Made by a program: the position numbers and the translations under genes
Source: Bacteroidales bacterium
GTDB lineage: Bacteria; Bacteroidota; Bacteroidia; Bacteroidales; Muribaculaceae
Assembly: GCA_019416285.1 (NCBI GenBank)
Contig: DXXM01000010.1
Location: 26,196 to 90,195, forward strand
Direction: 5' to 3'
DNA length: 64,000 nt
In this document: positions 8,299 to 16,930 of the stretch, piece by piece
How positions within the stretch are numbered: the stretch's first letter is position 1
Layout: each line of letters starts with the position of its first letter
Notes under the pieces: model-generated
What the model saw: the letters and a program-made list of their open reading frames with translations, nothing else
Databases searched by the model: none
What the model was told of the DNA's origin: nothing

Positions 8299-9429
8299 AT
8301 GAAGTTCAGTCAGATTCCTTCACACGACAATGTCAAGAGGCAGTTGCGCGATATGGTCGCCGACCGCCGGATTCCGCATGCCCTGCTGCTCCACGGCCCT
8401 GCCGGAACAGGGAAGTTCATGCTGGCGCGCACTTTCTCGCAGTATCTCCACTGTCAGGCCCGGACGCCGGAGGGGGAGCCGTGCGGGGTGTGTCCGTCGT
8501 GCGTGCAGCATGAGTCGTTCAACCATGTCGACTCGCTCTATGTGTTTCCGGTGGTCAAGACCGACAAGCTCAAGGCTCCGGTGTCGGACGACTACATGAC
8601 CGAGTTCAAGGAGTTTGTGCAGGCGAGCCCCTTCATGGACTTCGACCGCTGGACAGGCTATTTCGAGAAAAAGAATGCCCAGCCGGTAATCTATGTGAGC
8701 GAAAGCGAGGCGCTGGAGCAGCGGCTGGCGGTGACGACCACGGTCTCGCCCTACAAGACGGTGATTATATGGCTCCCGGAGAAGATGAACGAGCAGACGG
8801 CCAACAAGCTGCTGAAACTGATAGAGGAGCCGTTTGCCGACACGGTGTTCATACTGGTATCGGACAACGCCTCGGCCATCCTCCCCACCATCTATTCCCG
8901 CTGCCGCCCGATAGAGATGAAGCGGCTGAGCGACGAGGCAATAGCCGGGTATCTCACCTCGCATCTCGCCATAGACCCGCAGGATGCCCTCTCGATGGCC
9001 CACATAGCCGCGGGCGACATCAACGCCGCCCTCCGCGCCATGGACGCTACGAGCGTGAGCCGGATGTTTTTCGACTACTTCGTGAGGCTCATGCGCCTCG
9101 CCTATCAGCGCGACGTGAAGGGGCTGAAGGAGTGGAGCGCGGAGATTGCCGCGCTGGGACGCGAGCAGGAGGTGAAGTTTTACGACTACGCCCGGCGCCT
9201 CATCCGCGAGAACTTCGTGTATAACTTCAACGTCCCCTCGCTGCTCTATCTCAACCGCACGGAGGCGGATTTCAGCAAGAAATTCGCCCGCTTCATCACC
9301 GAAAACAATGCCGAGAGAATCATAGCGGAGATGGACCGCGCGGCCGCCGACATAGCAGGCAACGCCAACGGTAAAATCGTCAATTTCGATTTCGCCATCA
9401 AGATGATTATCCTTATCAAGAATTACTGA
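8299..9429 (+). CDS. holB: DNA polymerase III subunit delta prime
   Basis: The product is the clamp-loader delta prime subunit, part of the AAA+ complex that loads the beta clamp at the replication fork. The 376 residues begin FSQIPSHDNVKRQL, the usual delta prime opening, followed by a Walker A motif LLLHGPAGTGK ending at Lys39. A zinc-binding cluster at Cys52, Cys62, Cys65 and Cys68 follows, then KLLKLIEEP and the SRC motif (YSRCRPIEM), whose Arg acts on the neighbouring subunit. The length fits Bacteroidetes homologues. It is the first of a run of plus-strand genes, 57 bases upstream of the nuclease gene. The start is set by the conserved N-terminus. Confidence 0.93.
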   Translation: MKFSQIPSHDNVKRQLRDMVADRRIPHALLLHGPAGTGKFMLARTFSQYLHCQARTPEGEPCGVCPSCVQHESFNHVDSLYVFPVVKTDKLKAPVSDDYMTEFKEFVQASPFMDFDRWTGYFEKKNAQPVIYVSESEALEQRLAVTTTVSPYKTVIIWLPEKMNEQTANKLLKLIEEPFADTVFILVSDNASAILPTIYSRCRPIEMKRLSDEAIAGYLTSHLAIDPQDALSMAHIAAGDINAALRAMDATSVSRMFFDYFVRLMRLAYQRDVKGLKEWSAEIAALGREQEVKFYDYARRLIRENFVYNFNVPSLLYLNRTEADFSKKFARFITENNAERIIAEMDRAAADIAGNANGKIVNFDFAIKMIILIKNY

Positions 9430-9486
9430 CACGCACAGAGCGCCCCGCACCCGGAGGCGCACACACATACACACTGAACCACACCC

Positions 9487-12429
9487 ATGACGCCGTTTCT
9501 CCAGCAGGTAGCAGCCGCATATATCCGAAATGAAATCACGGAGCTTTCGGACTACTGCTTCGTCTTTCCCAACAAGCGAAGCGGAGTGTTTTTCCGCCAC
9601 TATCTCTCGCTCGAAGCCGGAGAGCGCACCTTCATCATGCCGGAAATCGGCACCATAGCCGAGGTGACAAGCCGCTTCTCGGCGCTGACGGAGGCTCCGA
9701 GACTCGACCAGCTCTTCATCCTCTACAACGAATACCGCGAGCTGAGCGACGATGTGGTGGACTTCGACCAGTTCATATTCTGGGGCGAGATGCTGCTCGC
9801 CGATTTCAACGACGTAGACCTTTATCTCGTGGATCCGCACCGGCTCTTTGTCAATCTCAAGCGCTTCCGCGAGGTCAGTTCCAACTATCTGACCGAAGAG
9901 CAGGTCGAAATCATCAACCGCTACTGGGGGGAGCGCTTCGTCCACACCAGTCCCGACAATTTCTGGAACCATCTCCACCAGGAGGCCCCTACGGAACTCG
10001 AGTCGAAGTTTCTCAAGCTCTGGGAGGTGCTCGACGAGCTTTTCGGGCGTTTCAGGCGCCGCTTGCTCGACAACGGCATGGCCACGCGCGGCATGTTTGC
10101 CCGCAACGCCGTCAACTTCCTGAGCCATCCGTCGGACGAACCCCTCCCCTACCGGCGCTATATCTTCGTGGGTTTCAATGTGCTCACCCTGGCCGAAATC
10201 AAGATTTTCGAGAAGCTGCAGGCCAAGGGGTGTGCCGATTTTTACTGGGACATCGCCTCGCCAACCTTCCGGGCCGAGGGGAACCGCGCGAGCCTCTTCA
10301 TGTCGCGCAACGCGGCGTGTTTCCCCTCGCTCTACGACCTCGGAGAGATGTTCGGCGAGCAGCTCACATTTCCAAAGATACATATCACAGGGGTCCCGAG
10401 CGCCTTCGGGCAGACAAAAGCCGCCGGAAAGCAGTTGCAGGAGTGGATTGACGACAAGGAGACGCCATTCAACCCCGCCAATGCCATAGATACCGCCGTG
10501 GTGCTCCCCGACGAGTCGCTTTTCATCCCGATGATTCATGCCGTCCCCGACGAAATCACGGCCCTCAACGTCACGATGGGTTTTCCGCTGAAAAGCACCT
10601 CGATTTCGTCGCTGATGTCGGCCATAGTGAGCCTGCATCTGCGCGCGTCGCGCTCGCGTGACGAGTGGAGCTTCTTCTACGAGGACATACGCACCGTGGT
10701 CACCCACCCGCTTCTCCAGGCCATAGACCCGCAGGGGTGTAACGACATACTCCGCCTCATGCTCGACAGGAGGCTCTACATGGTTCCGGTGTCGAAAATC
10801 GCGGAGACGGCGCCAGGATTCGGGTTCATATTCACTCCCGTGCGCGACACCAACGGCGTGGGCGAGGTACACGACTATTTCTTCCGGCTCATAACCGGTC
10901 TGCGCGAGCACACCACAGGGCGCGACGACCGCAAAATCGAGAAGTATTATCTCGACACCTATCTCGTGGAGCTCGAGAATCTCCGCGCCGCCTGCGAGCG
11001 CTGGAACATCACCATGCGCGACCGCACATTCATCGAGCTCCTGCAGCGCACCATCTCGTCGGGAAGCGTGCGCTTCACGGGAGAGCCTCTCGCGGGACTC
11101 CAGGTGATGGGTGTGCTCGAAACCCGAGCGCTCGACTTCGACAAGCTGATAATGCTGTCGATGAATGAACACGTGTTCCCCCACAAGCAATATTCCCGCT
11201 CGTTTATCCCCGACTCCCTGCGCCGCAGCTACGGCATGGCCACGACCGAACTGCAGGAATCAATCTTCGCCTACGCCTTCTACCGCCTCATATCCCGCGC
11301 ATCGCAGGTGCGCCTCTTCTACGACGCACGCACCCTCAGCGGCAAAAACAGCGAAATTTCTCGCTACATAGCCCAGCTGCTCTATCTCTTCCCCGAGTGC
11401 GATATTGTCCACGACCTCGCCACCATGCCGGGGCGTCCGCAGGAAGAGGAGCCTATAGTCATCGGGAAAACTCCTGAAATCATGGCGAAACTGCGGGAAT
11501 TTACCCCGCCAGGACGCCGCACGCTCTCGGCCACGGCCATCAACGACTATATCAACTGCCCTCTGTCGTTCTATCTCAAGCGCATCTGCCGCCTCGACCT
11601 CGACGAAGATGTGATGGACTACATGGACTCGGGAACCTACGGAAGTATTCTCCACGAAGTAGCCGAGAGGCTTTACAAAGACCTCCGCGGCGACCATGAC
11701 GAGGTGAAAATCACCCCGGAAATCCTCGACGGCTTCATCAATGACAAGGTGCGCATCGATACCCTCATCACAGAACTCATCAACGAGCGCTACAACCGCT
11801 ATCCCGAGGGAGACCGCACGCCGCTCGTGGGCGAGAGCCTTGTGCTCGGGCAGGTGATGAAACACTTCCTACGGCTGATGTTCGCAAAGGAGAAGGAGAT
11901 AGCGCCCTTCGACTTCATCGACGGCGAGCATAAGGTCGAGGGCACGATAAAGATTTCCGACTCGCTGACCATCAATATCCTCCAGTATATCGACAGAATA
12001 GACCGTGTGTATCCCGGCGGACGCTACGGCGAGGGACTCGGCCTGCTCCGCATCGTCGACTACAAGACCGGCTCGGACAAGACCGATTTCAAGACCGCCG
12101 ACGACCTCTTCACTCCCGGCCGCGAGCGCCGCAAGGCAATACTCCAGCTGATGTTTTATTGCAACGCCTACGCCGGAAAAATCAGACACTCGGGCCCGAT
12201 ACGGCCTCAGATATATGCCTTCAAGACGCTCTCGACCTCAGGGCTGAAGCCTCTGCAGTTCAAAGGGGAGGATTTCAACGACTACCGGGAGTTTAACGAC
12301 GAGTTTCTTGAACGTTTCCGCACCACGGTGTCGGAGATGTTTGACCCCGAGGTGCCTTTCACCCAGGCCGAGGATGACCACAGCTGCACATTCTGCGGAT
12401 TCAAAGCCATCTGCCAACGAAATTTATGA
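9487..12429 (+). CDS. AddB-like PD-(D/E)XK nuclease with iron-sulfur cysteines
   Basis: A 980-residue protein of the AddB/RecB-nuclease type, probably acting with an AddA-like helicase elsewhere in DNA double-strand-break processing. The N-terminal two thirds are helicase-like without an obvious Walker A (opening FVFPNKRSGVFFRHYLS), including the UvrD-like VMGVLETRALDFDKLIMLSMNEHVFP. The C-terminal nuclease begins at INCPLSFYLKRI (Cys near residue 691) and contains GSILHEVAERLY and the catalytic RIVDYKTGSDKTDF. It ends in Cys967, Cys970 and Cys976 (CTFCGFKAICQ), which together with Cys691 give the four-cysteine [4Fe-4S] clamp of AddB nucleases. Its stop codon overlaps the hemW start codon by four bases, so the two are translationally coupled. 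Confidence 0.88.
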   Translation: MTPFLQQVAAAYIRNEITELSDYCFVFPNKRSGVFFRHYLSLEAGERTFIMPEIGTIAEVTSRFSALTEAPRLDQLFILYNEYRELSDDVVDFDQFIFWGEMLLADFNDVDLYLVDPHRLFVNLKRFREVSSNYLTEEQVEIINRYWGERFVHTSPDNFWNHLHQEAPTELESKFLKLWEVLDELFGRFRRRLLDNGMATRGMFARNAVNFLSHPSDEPLPYRRYIFVGFNVLTLAEIKIFEKLQAKGCADFYWDIASPTFRAEGNRASLFMSRNAACFPSLYDLGEMFGEQLTFPKIHITGVPSAFGQTKAAGKQLQEWIDDKETPFNPANAIDTAVVLPDESLFIPMIHAVPDEITALNVTMGFPLKSTSISSLMSAIVSLHLRASRSRDEWSFFYEDIRTVVTHPLLQAIDPQGCNDILRLMLDRRLYMVPVSKIAETAPGFGFIFTPVRDTNGVGEVHDYFFRLITGLREHTTGRDDRKIEKYYLDTYLVELENLRAACERWNITMRDRTFIELLQRTISSGSVRFTGEPLAGLQVMGVLETRALDFDKLIMLSMNEHVFPHKQYSRSFIPDSLRRSYGMATTELQESIFAYAFYRLISRASQVRLFYDARTLSGKNSEISRYIAQLLYLFPECDIVHDLATMPGRPQEEEPIVIGKTPEIMAKLREFTPPGRRTLSATAINDYINCPLSFYLKRICRLDLDEDVMDYMDSGTYGSILHEVAERLYKDLRGDHDEVKITPEILDGFINDKVRIDTLITELINERYNRYPEGDRTPLVGESLVLGQVMKHFLRLMFAKEKEIAPFDFIDGEHKVEGTIKISDSLTINILQYIDRIDRVYPGGRYGEGLGLLRIVDYKTGSDKTDFKTADDLFTPGRERRKAILQLMFYCNAYAGKIRHSGPIRPQIYAFKTLSTSGLKPLQFKGEDFNDYREFNDEFLERFRTTVSEMFDPEVPFTQAEDDHSCTFCGFKAICQRNL

Positions 12430-13538
12430 AACTCTACGTCCACATACCGTTTTGCGGAAGCAAGTGTGCCTACTGCGACTTCTATTCCACCCCGCGGCGC
12501 GAATGGATGGAGGCATTTGTGGACTCCGCTGTCAGTGAATGGCGCCTACGCTCCGAAAATATCACGGAGGGGGTGGACACACTGTATTTCGGCGGGGGGA
12601 CGCCCTCGTCGCTCCCTGTGCCGCTGCTGAAAAGGCTGATTGACGGTCTCGGGCTTGACGCTCCGCTGCGCGAGGCTACCATCGAGGCCAATCCGGAGGA
12701 CGTGACGCCCGAGTGGGTAGCTTTCATAGCCGGTGAAACGCCATTCCGACGGGTGAGCATGGGCATACAGTCGTTTGCCGACGCTGAACTTTCGGCTATC
12801 GGACGCCGCCACGATGCGGAGCGCGCCGTCAGAGCCTACCGGACGCTGCGCGAGGGGGGCATCGGCAACATCAGCTGCGACCTCATCTACGGTCTCCCGG
12901 GTCAGGATATGAAATCATGGGAAAAATCACTCTCCACCCTCATCGCTCTCCGTCCGGAGCACATATCGGCCTATCTCCTCTCCTACGAACCCGGCACCCG
13001 GCTGTTCGTGCAGCTTGAAAAGGGAAAAATCGCCGAGGCCGACGACCAGCTCGTCACCGACATGTATACCTGCCTCTGCGAATCGACCCGCGCCGCAGGC
13101 TACCGCCACTATGAAATCTCAAACTTCGCCCTGCCCGGCCGCGAAGCCATCCACAACTCCTCATACTGGGACGGCTCGCCCTACATCGGCATTGGCCCCG
13201 GCGCACATTCCTGGAACGGGACAAACCGCGCGTTCAATCCCTCCAGTCTGAAAGCGTATATCGACCGAAAGGGGACCGGTTTTCTTGAAACCGAGGAGGA
13301 GACGACCGACAACCGTTTTAATGACATGCTCATCACCCGTCTGCGCACAGCCCGGGGCATCAGCCTCGCGGAAATTTCCACGGCCTTCGGCGAGCGCATG
13401 GCTGCAGAGTTTGCCGCGCAGTGTCAGCCATTGGTTGCCGACGGCCTGATGACTCTTTCGGTCGACAGACAATACAATATTCCGGAAAGCCACTGGCTGA
13501 CATCCAACTCCATTCTGCTTAAACTGATTCGGGTATGA
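12426..13538 (+). CDS. hemW: Radical SAM haem chaperone HemW
   Basis: This 370-residue protein has the radical SAM cysteines CGSKCAYC at residues 10-17 (CX3CX2C) in the N-terminal context YVHIPFC that is typical of HemW/HemN-like proteins. LYFGGGTPS is the SAM-binding glycine motif, and EANPEDVTPEW and RVSMGIQSF follow as in the family. HemW inserts haem into target proteins and is distinct from coproporphyrinogen dehydrogenase HemN, which it resembles; the short length and lack of the HemN N-terminal extension favour HemW. Its ATG overlaps the stop of the nuclease gene. A role in supplying haem to the cytochrome proteins at 56534-60330 is possible but unproven. Confidence 0.9.
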   Translation: MKLYVHIPFCGSKCAYCDFYSTPRREWMEAFVDSAVSEWRLRSENITEGVDTLYFGGGTPSSLPVPLLKRLIDGLGLDAPLREATIEANPEDVTPEWVAFIAGETPFRRVSMGIQSFADAELSAIGRRHDAERAVRAYRTLREGGIGNISCDLIYGLPGQDMKSWEKSLSTLIALRPEHISAYLLSYEPGTRLFVQLEKGKIAEADDQLVTDMYTCLCESTRAAGYRHYEISNFALPGREAIHNSSYWDGSPYIGIGPGAHSWNGTNRAFNPSSLKAYIDRKGTGFLETEEETTDNRFNDMLITRLRTARGISLAEISTAFGERMAAEFAAQCQPLVADGLMTLSVDRQYNIPESHWLTSNSILLKLIRV

Positions 13539-13578
13539 CCCGTCAAAAAAACAATAAAGCCAACAACTCAGGTATATC

Positions 13579-14343
13579 ATGAAAAGAACCGCCACATCCG
13601 CACTCTTTCTGCTCTCCCTCATCACAACAATTCTTGCAGCCAATCCGGTGCTCATCGGTCGCCGCGGCTGCGGCTATGCCATAGAAAACACCGCCGAAGC
13701 CTACCGCGAGGGCGCGCGACGCGGCTATCCGATAATGGAAGCCCATGTGCGTCTGACAGCCGATTCCATATTCGTCACCTCCCACGACGGCAAGACCGAC
13801 CGCCTCGGCGGACGCATGAAGGTGGCCAACTCTCCCCTCGACTCCCTCCGCACAGAACGCTATACCCAGACACGCGACAGCGCCAGCTATTCTGGCTCGA
13901 CAATCTGCACAGTAGAGGAATTTCTCGACATCTGCGCGGCCAACCGCGTGCGGCCGCTTCTGCACCTCAAGACTCTTTCGAAAAACACCAGGGAGTGCGG
14001 CTTCCTCACCGCGCTTGTCAATCTCATAGACCGTAAAGGGCTATCCGACAGTTGCGTCATACTCACTTCCGAGCCTGACTATATCGACTATCTCATAGCC
14101 AGACATCCGAAAATAAAGCTGCAATATCAGGCAGACGCAAAATGGCAGGAGATGTTTGACTGGTCCTCGGCCCGCAATCTCGACGTCCAGATACGTGCCG
14201 ATCTCGTTGACGCGGATTGCATACGCCGCTACCATGACAAAGGCCTCAGAGTCAACGTGTGGACCGTCAACTCCAAGGCCGATTATGACCGCCTCCGCGA
14301 CATGGGCGTGGACTACATGGTCACCGACTACCTCATGCCATAG
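13579..14343 (+). CDS. Secreted GDPD-like protein with altered active-site residues
   Basis: A 254-residue protein with a signal peptide (MKRTATSALFLLSLITTILA) and the TIM-barrel pattern of glycerophosphodiester phosphodiesterases: ENTAEAYREGARRG, RLTADSIFVTSHDGKTDR, LRVNVWTVNSKADYDRLRDMGVDYMVTD. Key positions differ from the family. The first catalytic His of the HRG motif is Arg (GRRG). The usual E-x-D metal pair reads E-A-H, and the Glu of the L-E-x-K metal site reads His (LLHLKT). The second catalytic His (SHDGKT) is kept. It may therefore bind metal differently, have another substrate, or be inactive. It follows hemW by 40 bases and ends the plus-strand run. Confidence 0.8.
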   Translation: MKRTATSALFLLSLITTILAANPVLIGRRGCGYAIENTAEAYREGARRGYPIMEAHVRLTADSIFVTSHDGKTDRLGGRMKVANSPLDSLRTERYTQTRDSASYSGSTICTVEEFLDICAANRVRPLLHLKTLSKNTRECGFLTALVNLIDRKGLSDSCVILTSEPDYIDYLIARHPKIKLQYQADAKWQEMFDWSSARNLDVQIRADLVDADCIRRYHDKGLRVNVWTVNSKADYDRLRDMGVDYMVTDYLMP

Positions 14344-14391
14344 GATTATAAGTAACCGTTGGTTAAACCATCTGTAATCAGTTTCGGGTCG

Positions 14392-14405
14392 TAACCCCGG
14401 GGTTA
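14392..14405. repeat. 14-base perfect palindrome between convergent genes
   Basis: TAACCCCGGGGTTA is a perfect palindrome with no loop. It lies between the convergent GDPD-like and GH127-type genes and includes the GH127 stop codon. It is too compact for a normal terminator stem and has no adjoining T tract. It could be a protein-binding site or chance. Confidence 0.3.
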
Positions 14406-16769
14406 TTTCGAGGGATGCAGGAGCCTTACGTGGTAGATGCCTCCTGCCGTCTGTCCCTGCTTTCCGGCGAATTTGACGGTGATTGTCTGCTTGCCGTCAA
14501 GGAGCGAGGCGGGGATAGCGTATTCCTCCTCTATGAATTCATCGCGTTTCCATTTGCCGGAAGTGTTTTCGGAGGCAATGACTGTATCGTCAACAAGAAT
14601 GTCAAAGCGTCGGTTGCCACTCTCGTTGCCCCAGTAACGGAGGCGCAGGCTCAGGTCGGAGCGCCCGTCGGTTTTCATCTTATACGAGAAGAATCCCCCG
14701 TTTGAGGCATCGCGCCAGGGCTCGCCGTTGAAATTTCCGGCACCCGACGATTGCGACTCCATGAAGTGGTCGGCTTCGGGCTGCTGCTCTCCGGTGTTGA
14801 CGGCATCGACCGTGCGGCTGTCAAGTGCCAGCCTCTGCTCCTCGTCGCGGCGTGCGTTTACGATGTATCGGTCATATTCTTTCGGAGTCATGGAAAGCCA
14901 ATACATCATATAGCGCGAGTCATGTATTCTGAAGAACGGTTCAAGTTCCACATCGCCGAATTTACTGTCAAAGATACCGGCGGCGCTATATGTCATCTTC
15001 TTCCCATCGACAGGCTTCATTCCGTTCAGCTTCTTAAGCAGGGTCTTGCGGTTGCCGATAAGAAGCGGAGTATCGAACACCGACACCAGCGGGCCGTGGG
15101 CTATGTGTGCCCAGCGGTGATCGTCGGCTTTCAGCCCCGGAAGCGGAGCGCCGTTGTCGAAGCGTGCGGCCATTACAATCGGCCCGCGGAGTATGCTCAC
15201 GTAGCTCGGCAGATAGTTCAGCTCCTCGATTGTGACTTTCATGGGCATTTCAAGCTCCACCACATCGCCGTCGCGCCACTCGCGGTCAAGTGTTATGTAT
15301 GACGATGGAGCCGAAGCGGTTTTCACCTTTTCACCGTTGACCTTCACAGTCATGCCGTCGCACCAGCCCGGATGACGGAGCATGAGGCTGAACCGTGACG
15401 GCTCGGCGACACTTACCGTCAGACGGCTTGATCCCTCAGCCGGAAATGAAGTCTGCTGTGTGAGCTTCACACCCTTCTCCTTCCAGTCGAGTTCCGAGGC
15501 AATAAAGAGGTTGACGCGGAGTGAATCGCCGGAACGGGTATAGATGAACTGGCCATACTTGCCGTGGTTCTCCATGCCGGTGCCCACGCAACACCACATC
15601 GCACTGTTGGGCGTGGAATAGACGCGATAATGTCCGGGGCGCGCCGAAGTGAAGTACACATAGCCGCCATGTTCGGGATGCTGCGTGGAGAGGATATGAT
15701 TGAAGAGAGCGCGCTCGTAGAAATCGGCGTAGCGAGCCTCGGGCGACATACGGAACAGACCTTCGGTCAGCTTGAGCATATTGTTGGTGTTGCACGACTC
15801 GGGGCCCTCGCGCTCGTCGACATAGCTCTTGGCGTCGGCGGCAGAGGCGAAATGCTCGCGGCGGCTGTTACCGCCGATAGAGAGCGAGCGGTTGTTGACC
15901 ACCGTTTCCCAGAAGAAACATGCCGCCTTGGTATAGTCAGTATCATGACTGAGCTCGGCTATGCGCTGATAGCCTACCACCTTAGGTACCTGAGTGTTAG
16001 CGTGGCGATTGTCGAGATTGTCAATGCCGTCGCGCATCGAGTCGAAAAGCTGATGATGGGAAAAGCGTCGCGCCGCGTCAAGATACTTGCTGTCGCCGGT
16101 CATCGCATAGGCGTCGGCATAGACCTCATCCATGCCACCGAACTCATTGTCAAGCATTGACTCCATCTGCTGGTCCGAAAGAGCTCCGATTACGCCGAGA
16201 CCCCAGTCACACATCCCGAGGAAAAGATTGCGTCCCACCTGCGAGCCTGCATAGACCCAGCTGTCGCGCAAACCTGCATAGATTTTATGGACATTATACC
16301 ATGGAACCCAGTATTCCCATATCTTGCCTACGTTTCCCTTGCGGATTTCCGCCCACAGAGCATCGCCGCCGGGGACACCGCCCACATAGCCGTCGCCTCG
16401 TGCCACGGCACACATAGCCAGCTGTCCGAGCATATAGTCCATCCTCTCCCGGAGAGCGGGATTGCCGGTAGCTGCATAGTGGATTGCAAGGGCCGAGAGA
16501 TAGTGGCCGCCCACATGTCCGTCAAGGCCGTCCCAGTTGCTGAAACTCTCCCCTTTCGGTTCGAGCCCCGCAGCCTTCAGATAGGGTGCGAGCAGACGGT
16601 CGACATCGTAGCTGAGAAGCACATCGACGTTCAGATCCATCGCCTTGCGGAACGGACCGTCGAGAAGTTTCACGTCGGACAGCGGAAATTCATTGGCATA
16701 GAGCCGCGACTGCGATTTTGCGAAAGGAACACAAAGCAGGAGCAGGATTGTGACCCACAGAGATTTCAT
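14403..16769 (-). CDS. GH127/GH146-type glycoside hydrolase (beta-L-arabinofuranosidase-like)
   Basis: A 788-residue secreted enzyme (signal peptide MKSLWVTILLLLCVPFAKS). It has the alpha/alpha-barrel of the former DUF1680 family: VKLLDGPFRKAMDLNVDVLL, NWDGLDGHVGGHYLSALA, YAGLRDSW. The zinc/thiol site is intact: Glu324 and Cys326 (ESC) with Cys393 and Cys394 (WCCVGTG), matching the Glu/Cys/Cys/Cys set in which one Cys is the nucleophile of beta-L-arabinofuranosidases. The C-terminal 150 residues form a separate beta-sandwich-like domain (SLRLRYWGNESGNRRFDILVDD). The likely substrate is an L-arabinofuranosyl or related pentosyl linkage in plant glycans; some family members act on other rhamnogalacturonan II sugars. 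It appears monocistronic, with a -7 box at 16814-16821. Confidence 0.87.
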   Translation of the reverse strand: MKSLWVTILLLLCVPFAKSQSRLYANEFPLSDVKLLDGPFRKAMDLNVDVLLSYDVDRLLAPYLKAAGLEPKGESFSNWDGLDGHVGGHYLSALAIHYAATGNPALRERMDYMLGQLAMCAVARGDGYVGGVPGGDALWAEIRKGNVGKIWEYWVPWYNVHKIYAGLRDSWVYAGSQVGRNLFLGMCDWGLGVIGALSDQQMESMLDNEFGGMDEVYADAYAMTGDSKYLDAARRFSHHQLFDSMRDGIDNLDNRHANTQVPKVVGYQRIAELSHDTDYTKAACFFWETVVNNRSLSIGGNSRREHFASAADAKSYVDEREGPESCNTNNMLKLTEGLFRMSPEARYADFYERALFNHILSTQHPEHGGYVYFTSARPGHYRVYSTPNSAMWCCVGTGMENHGKYGQFIYTRSGDSLRVNLFIASELDWKEKGVKLTQQTSFPAEGSSRLTVSVAEPSRFSLMLRHPGWCDGMTVKVNGEKVKTASAPSSYITLDREWRDGDVVELEMPMKVTIEELNYLPSYVSILRGPIVMAARFDNGAPLPGLKADDHRWAHIAHGPLVSVFDTPLLIGNRKTLLKKLNGMKPVDGKKMTYSAAGIFDSKFGDVELEPFFRIHDSRYMMYWLSMTPKEYDRYIVNARRDEEQRLALDSRTVDAVNTGEQQPEADHFMESQSSGAGNFNGEPWRDASNGGFFSYKMKTDGRSDLSLRLRYWGNESGNRRFDILVDDTVIASENTSGKWKRDEFIEEEYAIPASLLDGKQTITVKFAGKQGQTAGGIYHVRLLHPSK

Positions 16770-16813
16770 AGATGATGAGTTTTTACTGGTTTTCAGATAT
16801 TCTGTTACTGCTG

Positions 16814-16821
16814 CAAATTTA
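16814..16821 (-). promoter_or_regulatory. -7 box of the GH127-type gene
   Basis: The minus strand reads TAAATTTGC 45 bases upstream of the ATG, matching TAnnTTTGC. No TTTG lies at the expected -33 distance. Confidence 0.4.
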
Positions 16822-16930
16822 CAGAATTTTCCAAAAGCCGCTCATCTCCTGATCAGTCAATATATCCATGATGTAACAATCAGATATCGAATTGAGCTAA
16901 AAACAGACGCGTTTCAGCTTCGCTGCCCGG

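Noticed and set aside
8320..11190. A 956-codon open frame on the minus strand across holB and the nuclease gene
   Set aside because: It is antisense to two clear protein families and arises from GC-rich codon usage; its translation is Glu/Val/His/Arg-rich with no recognisable domain.
14392..14405. An intrinsic terminator between the GDPD-like and GH127 genes
   Set aside because: The palindrome has no loop and no T tract on either strand.
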